Shown here: one piece after another, positions 1-14,027 of the stretch
How positions within the stretch are numbered: the stretch's first letter is position 1
How the letters are laid out: each line of letters begins with the position of its first letter
Assembly (NCBI GenBank): GCA_013398175.1
Contig: VZRZ01002565.1
Span: 1,237,491-1,301,490, forward strand
DNA: 64,000 bases
Direction: 5' to 3'
DNA from: Climacteris rufus
Taxonomy: Eukaryota; Chordata; Aves; Passeriformes; Climacteridae
Notes under the pieces: model-generated
Database searches by the model: none
What the model was told of the DNA's origin: nothing
Seen by the model: the letters and a program-made list of their open reading frames with translations, nothing else
Program-made: the position numbers and the translations under genes

Positions 1-633
1 TAATCACTTGGTCCAGCACTTTTTCAAGAATGGAAGCTGAACTGACTAGCTTCCACCCCACCTTCCATTCAAGATCTCTTGAAGAAACACTGCTCAAAGT
101 TCTGAGATTTTTTTAACCAATCTTTCCAGTATCTGAGAATGGAGTTAATTAGGCCCAACTGACTTGAAAACCAGCCTAACCAATGCTAGAGCTTGTGTCT
201 TGCAATTCTAAGCTGAGATCTTATGCTTTTAAAAGGATGTTAATAAATCACCCTGTCCGTTTTGATTAGAAACAGTGCAAAAAGGTATTCAGCACTTTTT
301 CTTTCATGAATGTCTGTTGTGAGTCTTCGCTGACCACTGAGTACTAAAAAAGCACACTGAAAACAAAGTTGTATGTATATTTTCAACTACAGAGATTTTT
401 ATATTATTTGATTTTGTTATTTTATTTTCCAATAAAGAGCTTTACAGAGAACCGAATCAAATATGACTAATCAGTAGGGACTGCAAAGGACTAAGTCCAC
501 ACCTGTGCAAACACAGGCAAGCACATAATTCTGTCCCATCATGAAAGTGTTACATTTTTAGCACACCTGCTATCACAATTTGGCTTTATGTGCCAAATTG
601 CAACCAGAGCTTCTCTTTGTTGAAAAAGGGATA
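1..633 (-). other. CACNA1C: Sequence downstream of exon 18 (probably intron 18)
   Basis: No channel text matching PEMPVGPRPRP or later domain III sequence is present, so exon 19 must lie outside the window. The stretch is AT-rich with no recognised repeat. Confidence 0.7.
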
Positions 634-651
634 AGAAGAAGAAGAAGAAGA
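634..651. repeat. (GAA/AAG)6 trinucleotide repeat at the exon 18 edge
   Basis: About six AAG units on the plus strand (CTT on the gene strand) start within eight bases of the last recognisable exon 18 codon. It is short and uninterrupted. Confidence 0.9.
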
Positions 652-658
652 CATATTT

Positions 659-728
659 CTGGTGCTTCTGTTGTGGTATATGGGCTCTTATCTTCATTTT
701 CATTGGGCTGATAATCATCCACATTGAT
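659..728 (-). CDS. CACNA1C: CACNA1C exon 18 (II-III linker), 3' boundary uncertain
   Basis: After a good acceptor (TTTCTGTCAG) the frame reads INVDDYQPNENEDKSPY and then TTTEAP. This is clearly the CaV1.2 II-III linker, where mammals have INMDDLQPNENEDKSPY. The conserved acidic continuation, GEEDEEEPEMPVG in mammals, is absent. Instead the gene strand reads CCAGAAATATGTCTTC followed by six CTT units, and the open frame ends at a stop about 100 nt later. Human variants K834 and P857 are assigned to exons 18 and 19, so an exon end near here is expected, but no GT lies at the position matching the boundary. The nearest GT is at 652-651 (ATAT|gtcttc). Confidence 0.8.
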
Positions 729-855
729 CTGACAGAAATGGAAGGAGAAGCATCAAAGCCTTTATCAAACAAGTCAGACAGTTTTCATTCCCTCACAAAT
801 CCAAGCTGTTCATGCCATCACTGCACAGAGAGTGCTGACTGGCAGCAGACCTAAC
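729..855 (-). other. CACNA1C: Intron 17
   Basis: At 127 nt this is the shortest intron in the window, running from gttagg to TTTCTGTCAG on the gene strand. It contains nothing else of note. Confidence 0.85.
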
Positions 856-976
856 CTTGGTAGCAGGTGGGGATTCTCCATCAGCAGTGATCGATTTCAG
901 CTCAATTTTCTCCTCCTTTGTCTCTTCCTCCACAGCAGTTTTCTCCATCTCCTGTTTCTTTTCAGGACTAGCAGTT
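856..976 (-). CDS. CACNA1C: CACNA1C exon 17 (II-III linker)
   Basis: This 121-nt exon begins with A (finishing Arg), then TASPEKKQEMEKTAVEEETK and EEKIELKSITADGESPPATK, ending at phase 0. It is a cytosolic, highly charged linker with no transmembrane segment. The acceptor is ATTGCTAG. The donor is ACCAAG|gttagg, with a less common T at +3. The human text is very similar (SITADGESPPTTK). Confidence 0.96.
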
Positions 977-3951
<2,975 letters not shown>

Positions 3952-4072
3952 AGTTTCCACAGATGAAGAGGATGATGAAGTAAATACAGACCAACATTCC
4001 TGGAAAAGAGGGGCCGCCATAAGCCATGATCCCATCATACATCACCGAATTCCAGTCCTCCCCAGTCAGGAT
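3952..4072 (-). CDS. CACNA1C: CACNA1C exon 15 (domain II pore loop and S6)
   Basis: This 121-nt exon starts at phase 0 with ILTGEDWNSVMYDGIMAYGG, then PSFPGMLVCIYFIILFICGN, and ends with one base (T) of a Tyr codon. The Glu of TGEDW is the domain II member of the EEEE calcium-selectivity ring. The second half is the start of S6. The acceptor is CATTTAG. The donor side is not a typical U2 site: it reads T|gtatcctttg, matching the U12-type consensus. The exon encodes the selectivity filter, so accurate removal of this minor intron is essential for a functional channel. Confidence 0.98.
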
Positions 4073-4888
4073 CTAAATGACACATTCCCACCAATAAGGG
4101 ATACAGTGTTAGACCATACAGAGAATTTGAAAACCCCATTAACACAAAGATATCCACTGTCCTAGTGAACACCCCCTCCCTGAGAATGGAGCTGATGGAG
4201 ACTCTGGCTGTGTCCATCTAGAAAATTTTAAAAAAAATCCAAAACAACAAAACAAAGAACAAAGAAAATACAAATAAGGCCTGTACTCAAAGTGTGAAAA
4301 CCCCCCAACAGATGTCTCCTTGAAATGACAGCCAAAGGCAATTCCCGTTCAAGTCTCCCCACTTTTTCCAAGCATTTCCCTCCCACGTGTCTGTTGTTTC
4401 CGTCAGACTGCACAACTTACAGCACTGCCCTCAACACAGCCCTCCCAGCCACTTCCCTTCTCTTCCCCTGAGAGTGAAATCATGATCCTGATGCTCCTGC
4501 TGGATCACTCCCAAAACTGCATTCGGCTTAAAGGCCATTTGGTTACTTCTGTGGTGCTGAGAGCAGAGATTTACTCCCCAGAGATGGGAGGACAGCAGGA
4601 GGGTTGGGCTTTGGCATGTAGGTGCTGCCCTGGGACATGACAATGGCTGTTCTCTTGTCCTACCCTGCTAAGACCCCTGCTAAGACCCTTGCAACACAGA
4701 GGGGTTTTAGCTTTGGTTCCCCACTGCGGGAGGGAACACCCTGTGCTGGCAGCACAGTGAGGCACCTTGCTCTGGAGCTGTTAGTGTGACATCCAGCCTT
4801 GGGGACTGCCAGGCTGCAGGGGAAGGCTGCTGTCTTGCCCCATATAAACACAATGTGCTGGCCCCACAGGGACCACTTGTGCCCTTAC
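4073..4888 (-). other. CACNA1C: Intron 14
   Basis: This is 816 nt. It has an A-rich stretch near 4228-4275 and is otherwise unremarkable. Confidence 0.85.
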
Positions 4889-5096
4889 CTGAAACACAGT
4901 CAGGAGGGACTGAGGGAAGTTGTCAAATGTACTCCTCCTGGTCTGCATCTCATCAAAGTTAAACTTGCCCCCAAAGAGCTGCATCCCCAGGAGTGAGAAG
5001 ATGATAATGAAGAGGAAGAGAAGCAGCAAGAGGGAGGCAATGGAGCGGACTGAATTCAGGAGTGAAGCCACAAGATTACTCAGGGAGTTCCAATAT
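4889..5096 (-). CDS. CACNA1C: CACNA1C exon 14 (domain II S5 and pore entry)
   Basis: This 208-nt exon starts with A (finishing Arg), then YWNSLSNLVASLLNSVRSIA in the S4-S5 linker. The S5 helix LLLLLFLFIIIFSLLGMQLF follows, and it ends FDNFPQSLLTVFQ at phase 0. FDEMQTRRSTFDNF is the CACNA1C form; CACNA1D has T and K in place of M and R. The acceptor TCTCTCCCAG and donor TTTCAG|gtaagg are strong. The exon forms the outer pore wall of domain II and leads into the selectivity loop of exon 15. Confidence 0.98.
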
Positions 5097-8000
5097 CTGG
5101 GAGAGAAAATAGAAGCAGTTAAAATTCCTGCAATTTGAGACAGGTGCTCATGGACTGCACAGGATATTGGTTCAAGGCTGCCTTCTGCCTGTAAGCAGGC
5201 ATTTCCAAACATCCTGTTAAGCACTGAATCATTGATGTGCTTCCCTAAGATAATGAGACCTACTGCAGCTAATGAGTAATTTTACTACCACACGTGTACA
5301 TATACCATTGCCTCCACCCCCCACTCCACACTCACACCCAGAAGATTATTACAGCACTCTCCATCTAAGGCTCTGCACATCTTATATCAATATACAGTGA
5401 TTAGTTCTTGCTGCTTCAGTGAGTTACATTCTAACCAACCTCATTACAACACTCACAGATGTTATGGCAGCCAGAATACCTCACTCCAGAGAATGGCCTG
5501 TAATAACTAACCAGAACAGATGGGGAAACTGTTTGGATGCAAATACAAACTTGCCCCAAATTTGGTGTGAGTATGTGCTTGGGCTCACGCACAAAGATAG
5601 ATTGCTGAGCTTTCTGGGATTGAGAGGAATGACAAAGATATTAATGGTCTTTTTACACAGACCCTAAGACAGACTCCAGATCTACATCCATAAGGAGGAG
5701 CACATCATCACTGGTTTTTTGGTGTTTTTTTTTTTTTTTGTTATCAAGCTCACTATACTTCCTCACACAACCTGCAGAACATTTTCAAAGGGTTTAATCC
5801 AAGAAAGAGGATGGCTAAGGCCTGTTCTCCCAGTGTATTCAGGCTTGTGTCCTGTTCAGACTCATGAATGATGCAGAGAAAGGATCTTCTTGCTCTTGTG
5901 GTTCTACTTTAGGGTTCAAAGAGATGCCAGCAGCATGCTTGCTGTAGCATCTAAGTTTGTTTGCATTCTTTGCCAGCCTGCAGAGTGGTCACAAGCTGGA
6001 AAGAGGCTTCAGAAAAAATTTCTAAAGAATTCACCACATTACCCATGAAGCAACTTCTGCTTCGGTCTTGCATCTGCTCAGTCGCTCCTGATCTACTGCT
6101 TAGCTGGTCGTGACTTCTTCTCTTTCATGTTTTGAGGCTGGCAGAGCTTTCAGATTGGGATGAAGATTAGCTGTCATCTTCCAATCGCCTCATTTTGATG
6201 CACATTTTTAGGAAGCTTCAACAGCTTTCACAGGTCAGCAAGCCAGCAATGTTTGCCTGTGACCTCCATGTCTTCCTTCAACCTGGCCTGCCACCATATT
6301 TTGGGATTCCACCAAGGCCCATGTCCTCCAGCCCCTTCTGCCAAAGCCCATAACCCTGAACATTTCTTTACTCAGAGGACTCCATTTCTAACCTTATTTA
6401 CCTTGAAGATAAAAGTTCCATATAAGAACAATGGCAGACATGTCCAGTTCTCTGGACATTTGAGGAAGCCTGCTCCTTCAACACACAAATTTTTTCTGAA
6501 GGTAGTACACTCATTCGAGACAAGTGTTCTTAAAATCCCAGTTGAATTCATATTTTTAAATGCCAGTCTAAAAAGAATACTTTTCTTGTCCCATGGAAGA
6601 CAGGACTGCCTGAGCAGCCCAATCACTTTAGGAAGGTTAGCAATCTTATCTGCAGAGGAACACTGCCATGTCCTCTCAAGTTCAGAATGGGTTCATCTCC
6701 AAGGACTGAGCTTCAAAGAGAACTATGATGTTTTCCCTCCAGCCCAGCTTCAGCACTTCAGAGAAAACTAGAATGCTTTAAAGTTTAACTGCAATTAAAG
6801 AGATGAGCAATGAAAAACTGCAGAGCAAAGGTAAGGGCATGGAAGCTGTGGGCTCAGTGCCACCAAATATCCACACGGAATGTGTAATGTAACAGCTCCC
6901 TGCGTTTGCATTTATGCTTACAGCTCACATACTTTCACACTTTGGAAAGAAGGAAAAGTGACACAGGAGAAGGGAAAAATTCATTCTGATGAAAGTCAAA
7001 TGAATTCAGCATCCTTAAAGCAGAAGTTGATGGGCTCCAGAATCTCTCTCCAAGTCCTCCAATGTCAGCCAGGACACACGTTTTCTAGGTCTCTCTAGCA
7101 GTATCCTTAAGAAGCATACAGTAAAGCTGTTACACATCTGAACAAACCCAGTGACTCATGTTAAGATTAAATGCCTTGCCATCTCAGGTCACAGCTGTGC
7201 AGGCTTCTATTAGCTCTGCATTTCTTGCAAATGGCTCAATACCTGGGATTCAGATCCTTATATTAGTAGCAAACTTCAAGCAATTAACTGAGATGGCCTG
7301 ATGATAAGATTAGTGCTGTTTTATCTGTGCACTAGTGCTAGCTAGAAATACAACACCACTAGAAAAGTAAATAAACCACTCAGGGAGGAAAAAAAAAAGA
7401 AAAAATAGAGAAAAAGGAGAGGATAAGGAATGCTTGACTTGATTAGGATGTGAAAATAACAATTATCTCAGGGTCCTAGAAGCCCAGCCTGCAGTAACCA
7501 TCTGTCACATTAGGTTTGCAGAACTAACGTGAACCCTCTCAAAGTGAGATCTGGGATTACTGAATGAAACACAAGGTTTTTAAGTCAGCAACGGTTGAAG
7601 CCCAGACAAAGAAAAAGTCTGTCACTACTTCATCCTCTCTGGTTAATACCTTACTACAAAGGAAAAAACAGCACTGCAGAATGGAATCAAAGGTTTTGGA
7701 CCACGCAGGATGTAATGGGAGGTACGAGAGAAAGCAGTGCTGCTGCTTCAGACTTAAAGGGAAATAAACGTGCTTCTTAACAGCTCCGACTTGTAGATTC
7801 CAGTGAACTTGTAGATTCCAGTGAACTACAAAACCCCAGCAAGCAGGACATGATTGTGATCCCTGTTTCCAAGTGGAGGAATGATGCAGAGAAGTTAAAT
7901 GGTTTGTTCAACATCTCATCCAATAATCAATTACAGAAGTGGATTAGAACTTAATGTTCTTTTTTACTCTCTTCCCTCTCCTCTCTCTCCATTGCCTTCC

Positions 8001-10837
8001 ACTATGTCTTTATGTTCACACCACTGGCAATCACAGATGCAGGGCTTAAAAGAGTAGCAACAGCTGTTGTAAATTAGATGATTTATTTTTTAAACATAAA
8101 GGACTATAATACTTCTAAGGCAGTAAAGAAATACTTATAACAAGAAAATAATTTGTGCTTTCATAACAAAGGAAGATGTTCTGCACAGCACTTTAAAAAT
8201 TAGGGGGAATAAAACAAATGGATTATATTGTCTGCTGTATTAATAATTTTGGAAGAAATATTTGCTCTAGAAATTCTAAATGTGGTTTCTAAAATGATGT
8301 ATTGATCATCTGATGGTGTCTTTATTTGTTTCTATTCTATTATGGAGCTATATTTGTGTTTCTTGTAGAATTATATCATCTTGATGACCCAGAATTTGTT
8401 TGTGCATGGTATTTACAATGGAAAATACATACAAATATATAAAGAATATGCTACCTACTGTTATAGTCTCACCAGAGTAATTTTCCTGCTTTGTGCCTTT
8501 TTAATGCTCTTGATTATCATTATTTTCACCTCCACTGTATGTCCCCATATCACTGCTCCTGAATATAAATTTGACATAAAACACTACAATATCATTCCTC
8601 CTACCCCTCCCATTTTTGTAGTGTTGTATCTTTCTGTATTATCATTGCACTCGGGCTGGGTATTCCACCAGTATTGATAATGTCATTAATAAATCCTCGT
8701 TGTATTTAGAGCTGAGTGAATAATAGAAACATTTGTAATTTACTGGAGAACATAGAAGTAAAAGTTTTGCTTTAATGCCAAAATATTCTCTGCTGCAGTA
8801 AGGCATGAGAGGGCCTGAAATACTAGTTTGGAGGCTTGTGCTAGGGCCTTCCACATGAGGGTGAACTTCACCCACAGAGGGAAAAAATCATGAAGAAAAT
8901 TATGAATAATTACAAACCAGATAAATTTGAAACTACTGCAACCTACCTGTCAATATTTTACGAACAGGAAAGACAGAAAAATCTGATTAATTTATTATGC
9001 ATCATGAGTTATTCCTTAGCTCTGTGCTTTATACACAGGCCCATGCACAAATTGCAGGAGACATATTCCAGGTAACTTTTTTTTCCCATGAAAAATTGTA
9101 TTTTAGCTGTGCTGCAGAATGAAGGCAAATATAACTAGACCTACTGCTGATTGGTTCCACCATAATATCTCTGCTAGAAACTCTAAGAATATTTGAGTAC
9201 TCCACTAGCTCAAGCTTTCTAAAGTATTAATGATGTTTTTCTCAGTGTTTGCCTTTCTATTAGAGAATTCTCTTAGCTAGCTTATATATTTTGTGTAGGA
9301 GTGGAGACTTGTCTTGAAAAAACAATGACCTCTCCAGGATGCTATGTTGTAGCTTATGCTTTTATAGCCATTGGTATGTTGCCCTGGGTGTATCTGATTA
9401 CCCAGTGCCTGAAACAGCTACTGGTTTCCTCAGAAACCAGGCCTGGGACTTGGTAATGGATAGCTTTCAGACCCAAACATCCAGGAAAAACAGTCCCCAG
9501 ACCAGAGATCCCCACTATTTCTGAAAGAGCAAAGAGGCCTTTCTCGCTGGCAGCTCTTGTTAGCTGGAACATTTCCCCCTCTTCTATGATGACGAGTCTA
9601 AACAGACCACTTTCCCCCCCTTTTTGAATAGTTCTAGGCTTGCTTTGGCCTCTCTCTCTGAGACTGTAAACTGATTTTCTGTCTCCGCCATCTGACCCTG
9701 AAATCCATCCATCCTGCCAGAGAGCTGAGCCTCAGAAGCTTTAAAGGAGAGTCTTGTATGATGCACAAGTCCAAGTCTGTTGGTTTTTTCTGCCTCTCAG
9801 CTCTGCCATTCTTGACTATCTTCCAGTTTTGGTCTTGTTTTTCTCATGTGCTGTGTTTTTTATTTCAAATTCGTTAGAAATTTCCTTTGGGGAGGGGGAG
9901 GGTGTTACAGCAATTCTAGGGGCATTTTGATAGTTGAGCATGCAGAAGAAGCACTTTCACCACCTCAGTCAAGCTTTTTATAAGGTGCTGACTGGTGTCC
10001 ACAAGGGAAAAGGCAGACCTTGTGCTCCTTGGGGTAAGCACTTGGATAGATTTGTTTCCAGAGCTCCCATCCAGGTAAGTTTGGAGCTGATCTCTCCTAC
10101 AAACTCCCCTCAAGCTGAAAAAGCCCCGCCAAACCAAGCTGGTGTTTCAGAGGTACCTGACTCAGCAAGCAGTGACTGCTTGATAGATATCACTGTGCCT
10201 TTATACAGAGGGAGATGGGAAAAAATGAAAAGGAAAAAGAAGAGATATTGGCATCTGAAAAAAGTCTGATTTCTTCATCAATCTGCTGCTTTATGCTGGA
10301 CTCTTCTGAAGGGAAATAGCTGGCAACATCAGCTGCCTATAGCTGTTGGTGTTGACACAATCTCCCACCGAGGCCGCTGTTGAGTCTACTGGAGCTGGCA
10401 TGGGTTCCTCAGTCAAATGTTTTAGCTCAAAGCAGCCTTTCAGGCTCCTCTCTGTCACCAAAAAGCATCAGAGAAGGTCACAAGGCTATCTGCAGTTTTG
10501 GTTTTGTCTTTTGCAGGGAACTGTAAGAGCCCAAGCTCAGTTCACATTATCCCAGATTTCAGTTTAACAATTTGCATGGTATCAAATGTCTCCAGCTGCC
10601 TATGCCAGACTCCTCACCAATCCTCACCAGTCACATCAAGGATAAATATCCAGCCTGAACAGCCCTCCCCGCCCTGTTACAGACTTCAGAAGATGAGGTC
10701 TGTTAACCAAGCACTCTCACTATCTAATTAGTGTTAAAAAAAGTGAAAATAACCCAGGCATGTGGGTGACTTGTACCTATGCACATGTTGTGCATTGAGC
10801 AGTACCCTCCTTCAGTCCCAAATAAACAATAAAGTAC
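5097..10837 (-). other. CACNA1C: Intron 13
   Basis: This is 5.7 kb of AT-rich intron. It holds a T-rich run at about 5714-5740 and an 18-nt tandem duplication at 7789-7824. No LINE fragment, RNA gene or further exon is recognised. Confidence 0.85.
7789..7824. repeat. 18-nt perfect tandem duplication
   Basis: ACTTGTAGATTCCAGTGA occurs twice head to tail, followed by ACT, the start of a third unit. Perfect identity suggests a recent event or an assembly duplication. Confidence 0.95.
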
Positions 10838-11063
10838 CTTGTGATTTTAAATATTCTCAGGAGTCGCACACATCTCAAAACCGAAATCCCCAGTGGTGAC
10901 ATGATTTTGGTCTCCACCAGGATCGTTTCCAGGATTCCTCCACACACAATGAAACAGTCAAAGCGGTTGAAGAGAGACACAAAATAGGCCTGGAGACCAA
11001 GGCTGTACATCTTCAGCAGCATCTCTGCCGTGAAAAGAGCTAGCAGCACCTTATTGGCAGTGT
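10838..11063 (-). CDS. CACNA1C: CACNA1C exon 13 (domain II S2-S4 voltage sensor)
   Basis: This 226-nt exon starts with AC, completing Asp, then TANKVLLALFTAEMLLKMY (S2) and SLFNRFDCFIVCGGILET (S3). Its end is the S4 helix LGISVLRCVRLLRIFKITR, with basic residues at every third position. These are the gating charges of the domain II sensor; the Asp of NRFDCF and Glu of TAEML are the acidic counter-charges typical of the family. The donor is ACAAG|gtactt, a fairly weak U2-type site. The terminal AG is completed by exon 14 to Arg, giving ITRYWN. Confidence 0.97.
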
Positions 11064-11847
11064 CTCATGAAAAACAAAAAGACACAGATTAATGAAACTT
11101 AATCAAAAGATCACCACAACTAATCATTGGTTCTCATTTCTTGAAAATAAACAGCTTTAAGGATAAGTCTTGAAAGTCAACTTCATATAAGCTTTGGTCA
11201 GAGAATGAACTTGAAAAGCGTGGGCATCTCATTCACAGAAATGTTTTACCAAGATGGTTGCAGCAATTCTTATGTATTGCACACACAGCTGCAATGTATT
11301 ATACAACCTCCAATGGCAGGGACACGCCTTCCTGTGCACAACCTCCCTTCGCACCCGTCATCTGCAGAGGAGAGTGGGAATAGAAGAGCTGCTGTGCTAC
11401 CTACTGTTGCTTAATTAAGCCTTTTCAGCTGCTCTCACCTCCAGAGAGAATTCAGCTGTTCTGCAGACAGAAGAACTCTACAAATCACTCTTCATTACCT
11501 TCCTAATAATCAGAATTTATCATAAATGCCATTTCAGGGAAACCCTTGGACAACGTGTGGCTCCCAGTAGCTATCCATAAATTGGAAATCCAGTGGCTGC
11601 AAACATATATTTAGCATAAGCTCCTGATTTCACTTACACCCAGTGGAACACTGCTTTGGCTGGATGCCAGGTATTTACATTTTTCCTAAAACTTCTCCCA
11701 CTGCAGGCAGACAAGTTGATTGTTTTATTTAAGATGCTCCACAGACACAGGACTGTTTGGAGCTGTGTAAGCTCCTTTTACATTGTGTGACTTAGTGCAT
11801 CAGTTTTTCACTGACCACAATAACCAGAACCATCAGCTTCTCCTCAC
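11064..11847 (-). other. CACNA1C: Intron 12
   Basis: This is 784 nt of ordinary intron, with no repeat or regulatory feature that I can support. Confidence 0.85.
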
Positions 11848-12008
11848 CTTGGACCTCCGTAAGCCAGTCTGGCTGGTTGTAGTGCTCAGAGGCAATGGTG
11901 AGGGTGTTGAGAAACACAAGGAAGATCACCAGCCAATAGAAAACATTGGACTTGACAGCAGCACGACACTTCCTTCTGCAGAATCGATTCCATCGGCGCC
12001 AGTAGCGA
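11848..12008 (-). CDS. CACNA1C: CACNA1C exon 12 (domain II S1)
   Basis: This 161-nt exon starts with T to finish Ser, continues RYWRRWNRFCRRKCRAAV, then the IIS1 helix including WLVIFLVFLNTLTIASEH, and ends YNQPDWLTEVQ plus G. It encodes the basic lead-in to domain II, the first transmembrane helix of its voltage sensor and the S1-S2 loop. The acceptor is TTCAAG and the donor CCAAG|gtgagg. The protein text is nearly identical to human CaV1.2 (N to D in the QPNW segment). Confidence 0.97.
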
Positions 12009-14000
12009 CTTGAAAAATTGAAGAAGGAAAAGTTGTTTTCAGATAAGGATCTTTAGGCTATTGCAACTCTGTCAAGAGAGACTCTAGTCTTGATTTATTG
12101 TTCAAGAATGGTAGAAAGTAACTCTCAAGTTTACCCTGACAAATACTCTCTTATTCTCATCTGAGTTGACAGTTGTGATCATCCTTCCTTTAGCTACAGG
12201 AATAAAGTTAGTCCTAAATCAATTTGAGAGATCTTCAAGCAATATCTTAATCTGATTAAGACATGCTCTGCAGATACCCCGAGATGTTTCTTAGCTCAGT
12301 TGCCACAAAAATAATTATTCTTACATTTGAGGCTTGTGGCCCTCAATGGGACCTTGCCCAACCTTAGAACAGTCAATGAAAAGATAGTCACTCTACGACA
12401 CGGAGCTGATGAATTAAGTCTCTGGAGAGGTGAGGTCAAATAAAATCCAAATAACATTTCTAACATTCAGCAACACTCAGGAGTAAGCTCAATACAAGGG
12501 CTAATTCTGAAAAAAACCCTCAAACTGAGGGGACCTCAGCATCTCACCTTCATGCCTGGAGCTAAGGGTACCATTTGCTAATCAACAGACTTTTGAAAGT
12601 TTGCCTTCCATGAACACATCCCCTTGTGTCACTGATTTCTCAGGGTAATTACTAACCACAGAAGATATTTAAAGCTAATTACACACCTCCTACTCTTCAG
12701 AATTTAACTTGCATAGCAACCAGTTTCCAGGCAACATTTGCCACTTTATAATAAATCTAATAGTTTTATATAGATACTACATACATATGTGTGTGTGTCT
12801 GAAGTGACACACACATACACAATGTTACAGGGAAAAATAACTTTTCTTGGCTAGTCTTTTCTTGTGTATAATTTTCAGTGGTAAATTATGGCCATGCTTG
12901 AGATCAGGCTTCAGCATCTATATGAACTAAAGCCTGTGTGAACTAAAGCTTAATGTGAACACAGTGTGAACAAGTATTTTCCAACAACATTTTCACAGGT
13001 AGTCAAATCTAGAGTGTTTTACCTATGCAATTTATAAAGGCACCCAGTCTATCACAAACATTTAATTAGGGTTGTGTGTTTTGCAGTGAACTTGGGACAA
13101 GAAATAAACTTCCCCACTTCTGAAATGGGCACAATGCTTAGACATTAATGTTGTCATTAAATCATTTGGAATCTCACACACTTTTGTATGTACTTGTGCA
13201 CAAATGTGCATGCACTTGAAAATATATGGTGTTTTCTGTGCTCACACCTACACTCTTTACATGGGGATGTCACATATGTGCATCCCTAAATTTACATTAC
13301 TATTCACTGCTTAGGTAAGCTGAAGGACACAGTCACTCACTTGTTCCAGTTATTCTGAAAATTAATTTAGTTTTTTATAAAACTGGCTTTAAATTCAGGG
13401 TTATGGAGGCAGCTGAGCTCCTACTGAAGGGATAGAAATGGACCTTAACAATCAAGTTGCATGAGATCAGTCAGCTTCTCCAATGAAAACCCACAAATGG
13501 CCCCCTTGGGACTGCTTCACTTTTTCAAAAGCTCTAAGTCAACAGAAAAACAAATACCACTAGAGAAGATCCCCATGTCCCAGGGTGAACAGGAGACTTT
13601 AATAAAGAAGGTGTAAACTTCATCAGTTGAAATATTTACAATCAAGCAAAGCAAAGCAGTGCAACAAAGAGAGCCTTGAGCTGACAGGGTTGGTGTTGAT
13701 GGATGTGGTATAATTATGTGGTTGGACTGTTTTTTTACTTCTGATTTTAGGTTTTATGGTTCAAGATACATATGTGGCACTCAGATAGGTACTTCTGAGT
13801 GGAATAATGTCAGTAGTCCTTGTGCCTTATTTCAGTATGGAACTATGAAAAACAATCTTGATTTATGACTAAAATTTGAGATATTTAGCAGGGTCTCCTA
13901 GAATCACCACTGCATCCTAGAGATGCTGATGCAAGCCAATTCAGAAAGCAAGGAACAAAACCAGCAGAAAGGAGAAAAAGCAAAAATGTGTTTTACTTAC
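12009..14000 (-). other. CACNA1C: Intron 11
   Basis: This is 2.0 kb. It contains a short alternating GT/AC inverted repeat at 12790-12815. No mobile element or gene was recognised. Confidence 0.85.
12790..12815. repeat. TG/CA inverted repeat
   Basis: TGTGTGTGTC (12790-12799) and GACACACACA (12806-12815) are perfect reverse complements separated by six bases, so a 10-bp-stem hairpin is possible. It probably arose from a TG microsatellite. Confidence 0.75.
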
Positions 14001-14027
14001 CTAAATTTTGATTTTGAGATCCGATGC
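14001..14027 (-). CDS. CACNA1C: CACNA1C microexon 11 (I-II linker end)
   Basis: This 27-nt exon lies between CTTTCAG and |gtaagt. With GC from exon 10 it gives Ala, then HRISKSKF, and ends AG, which exon 12 completes to Ser. The joined text GARLAHRISKSKFSRYW matches mammalian CaV1.2. Its length is a multiple of three and the phases on both sides agree, so skipping it would remove nine residues without a frameshift. Those residues are basic and sit just before IIS1. Confidence 0.93.
   Translation of the reverse strand, partial: ASDLKIKI

Noticed and set aside
634..651. GAA repeat as a disease-type expansion
   Set aside because: Only about six units; too short to suggest expansion, though its position beside exon 18 is noted separately.
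4781..5224. A 147-residue frame as an independent gene
   Set aside because: Its central part is CACNA1C exon 14; the flanks are intron beyond a clear acceptor and donor.
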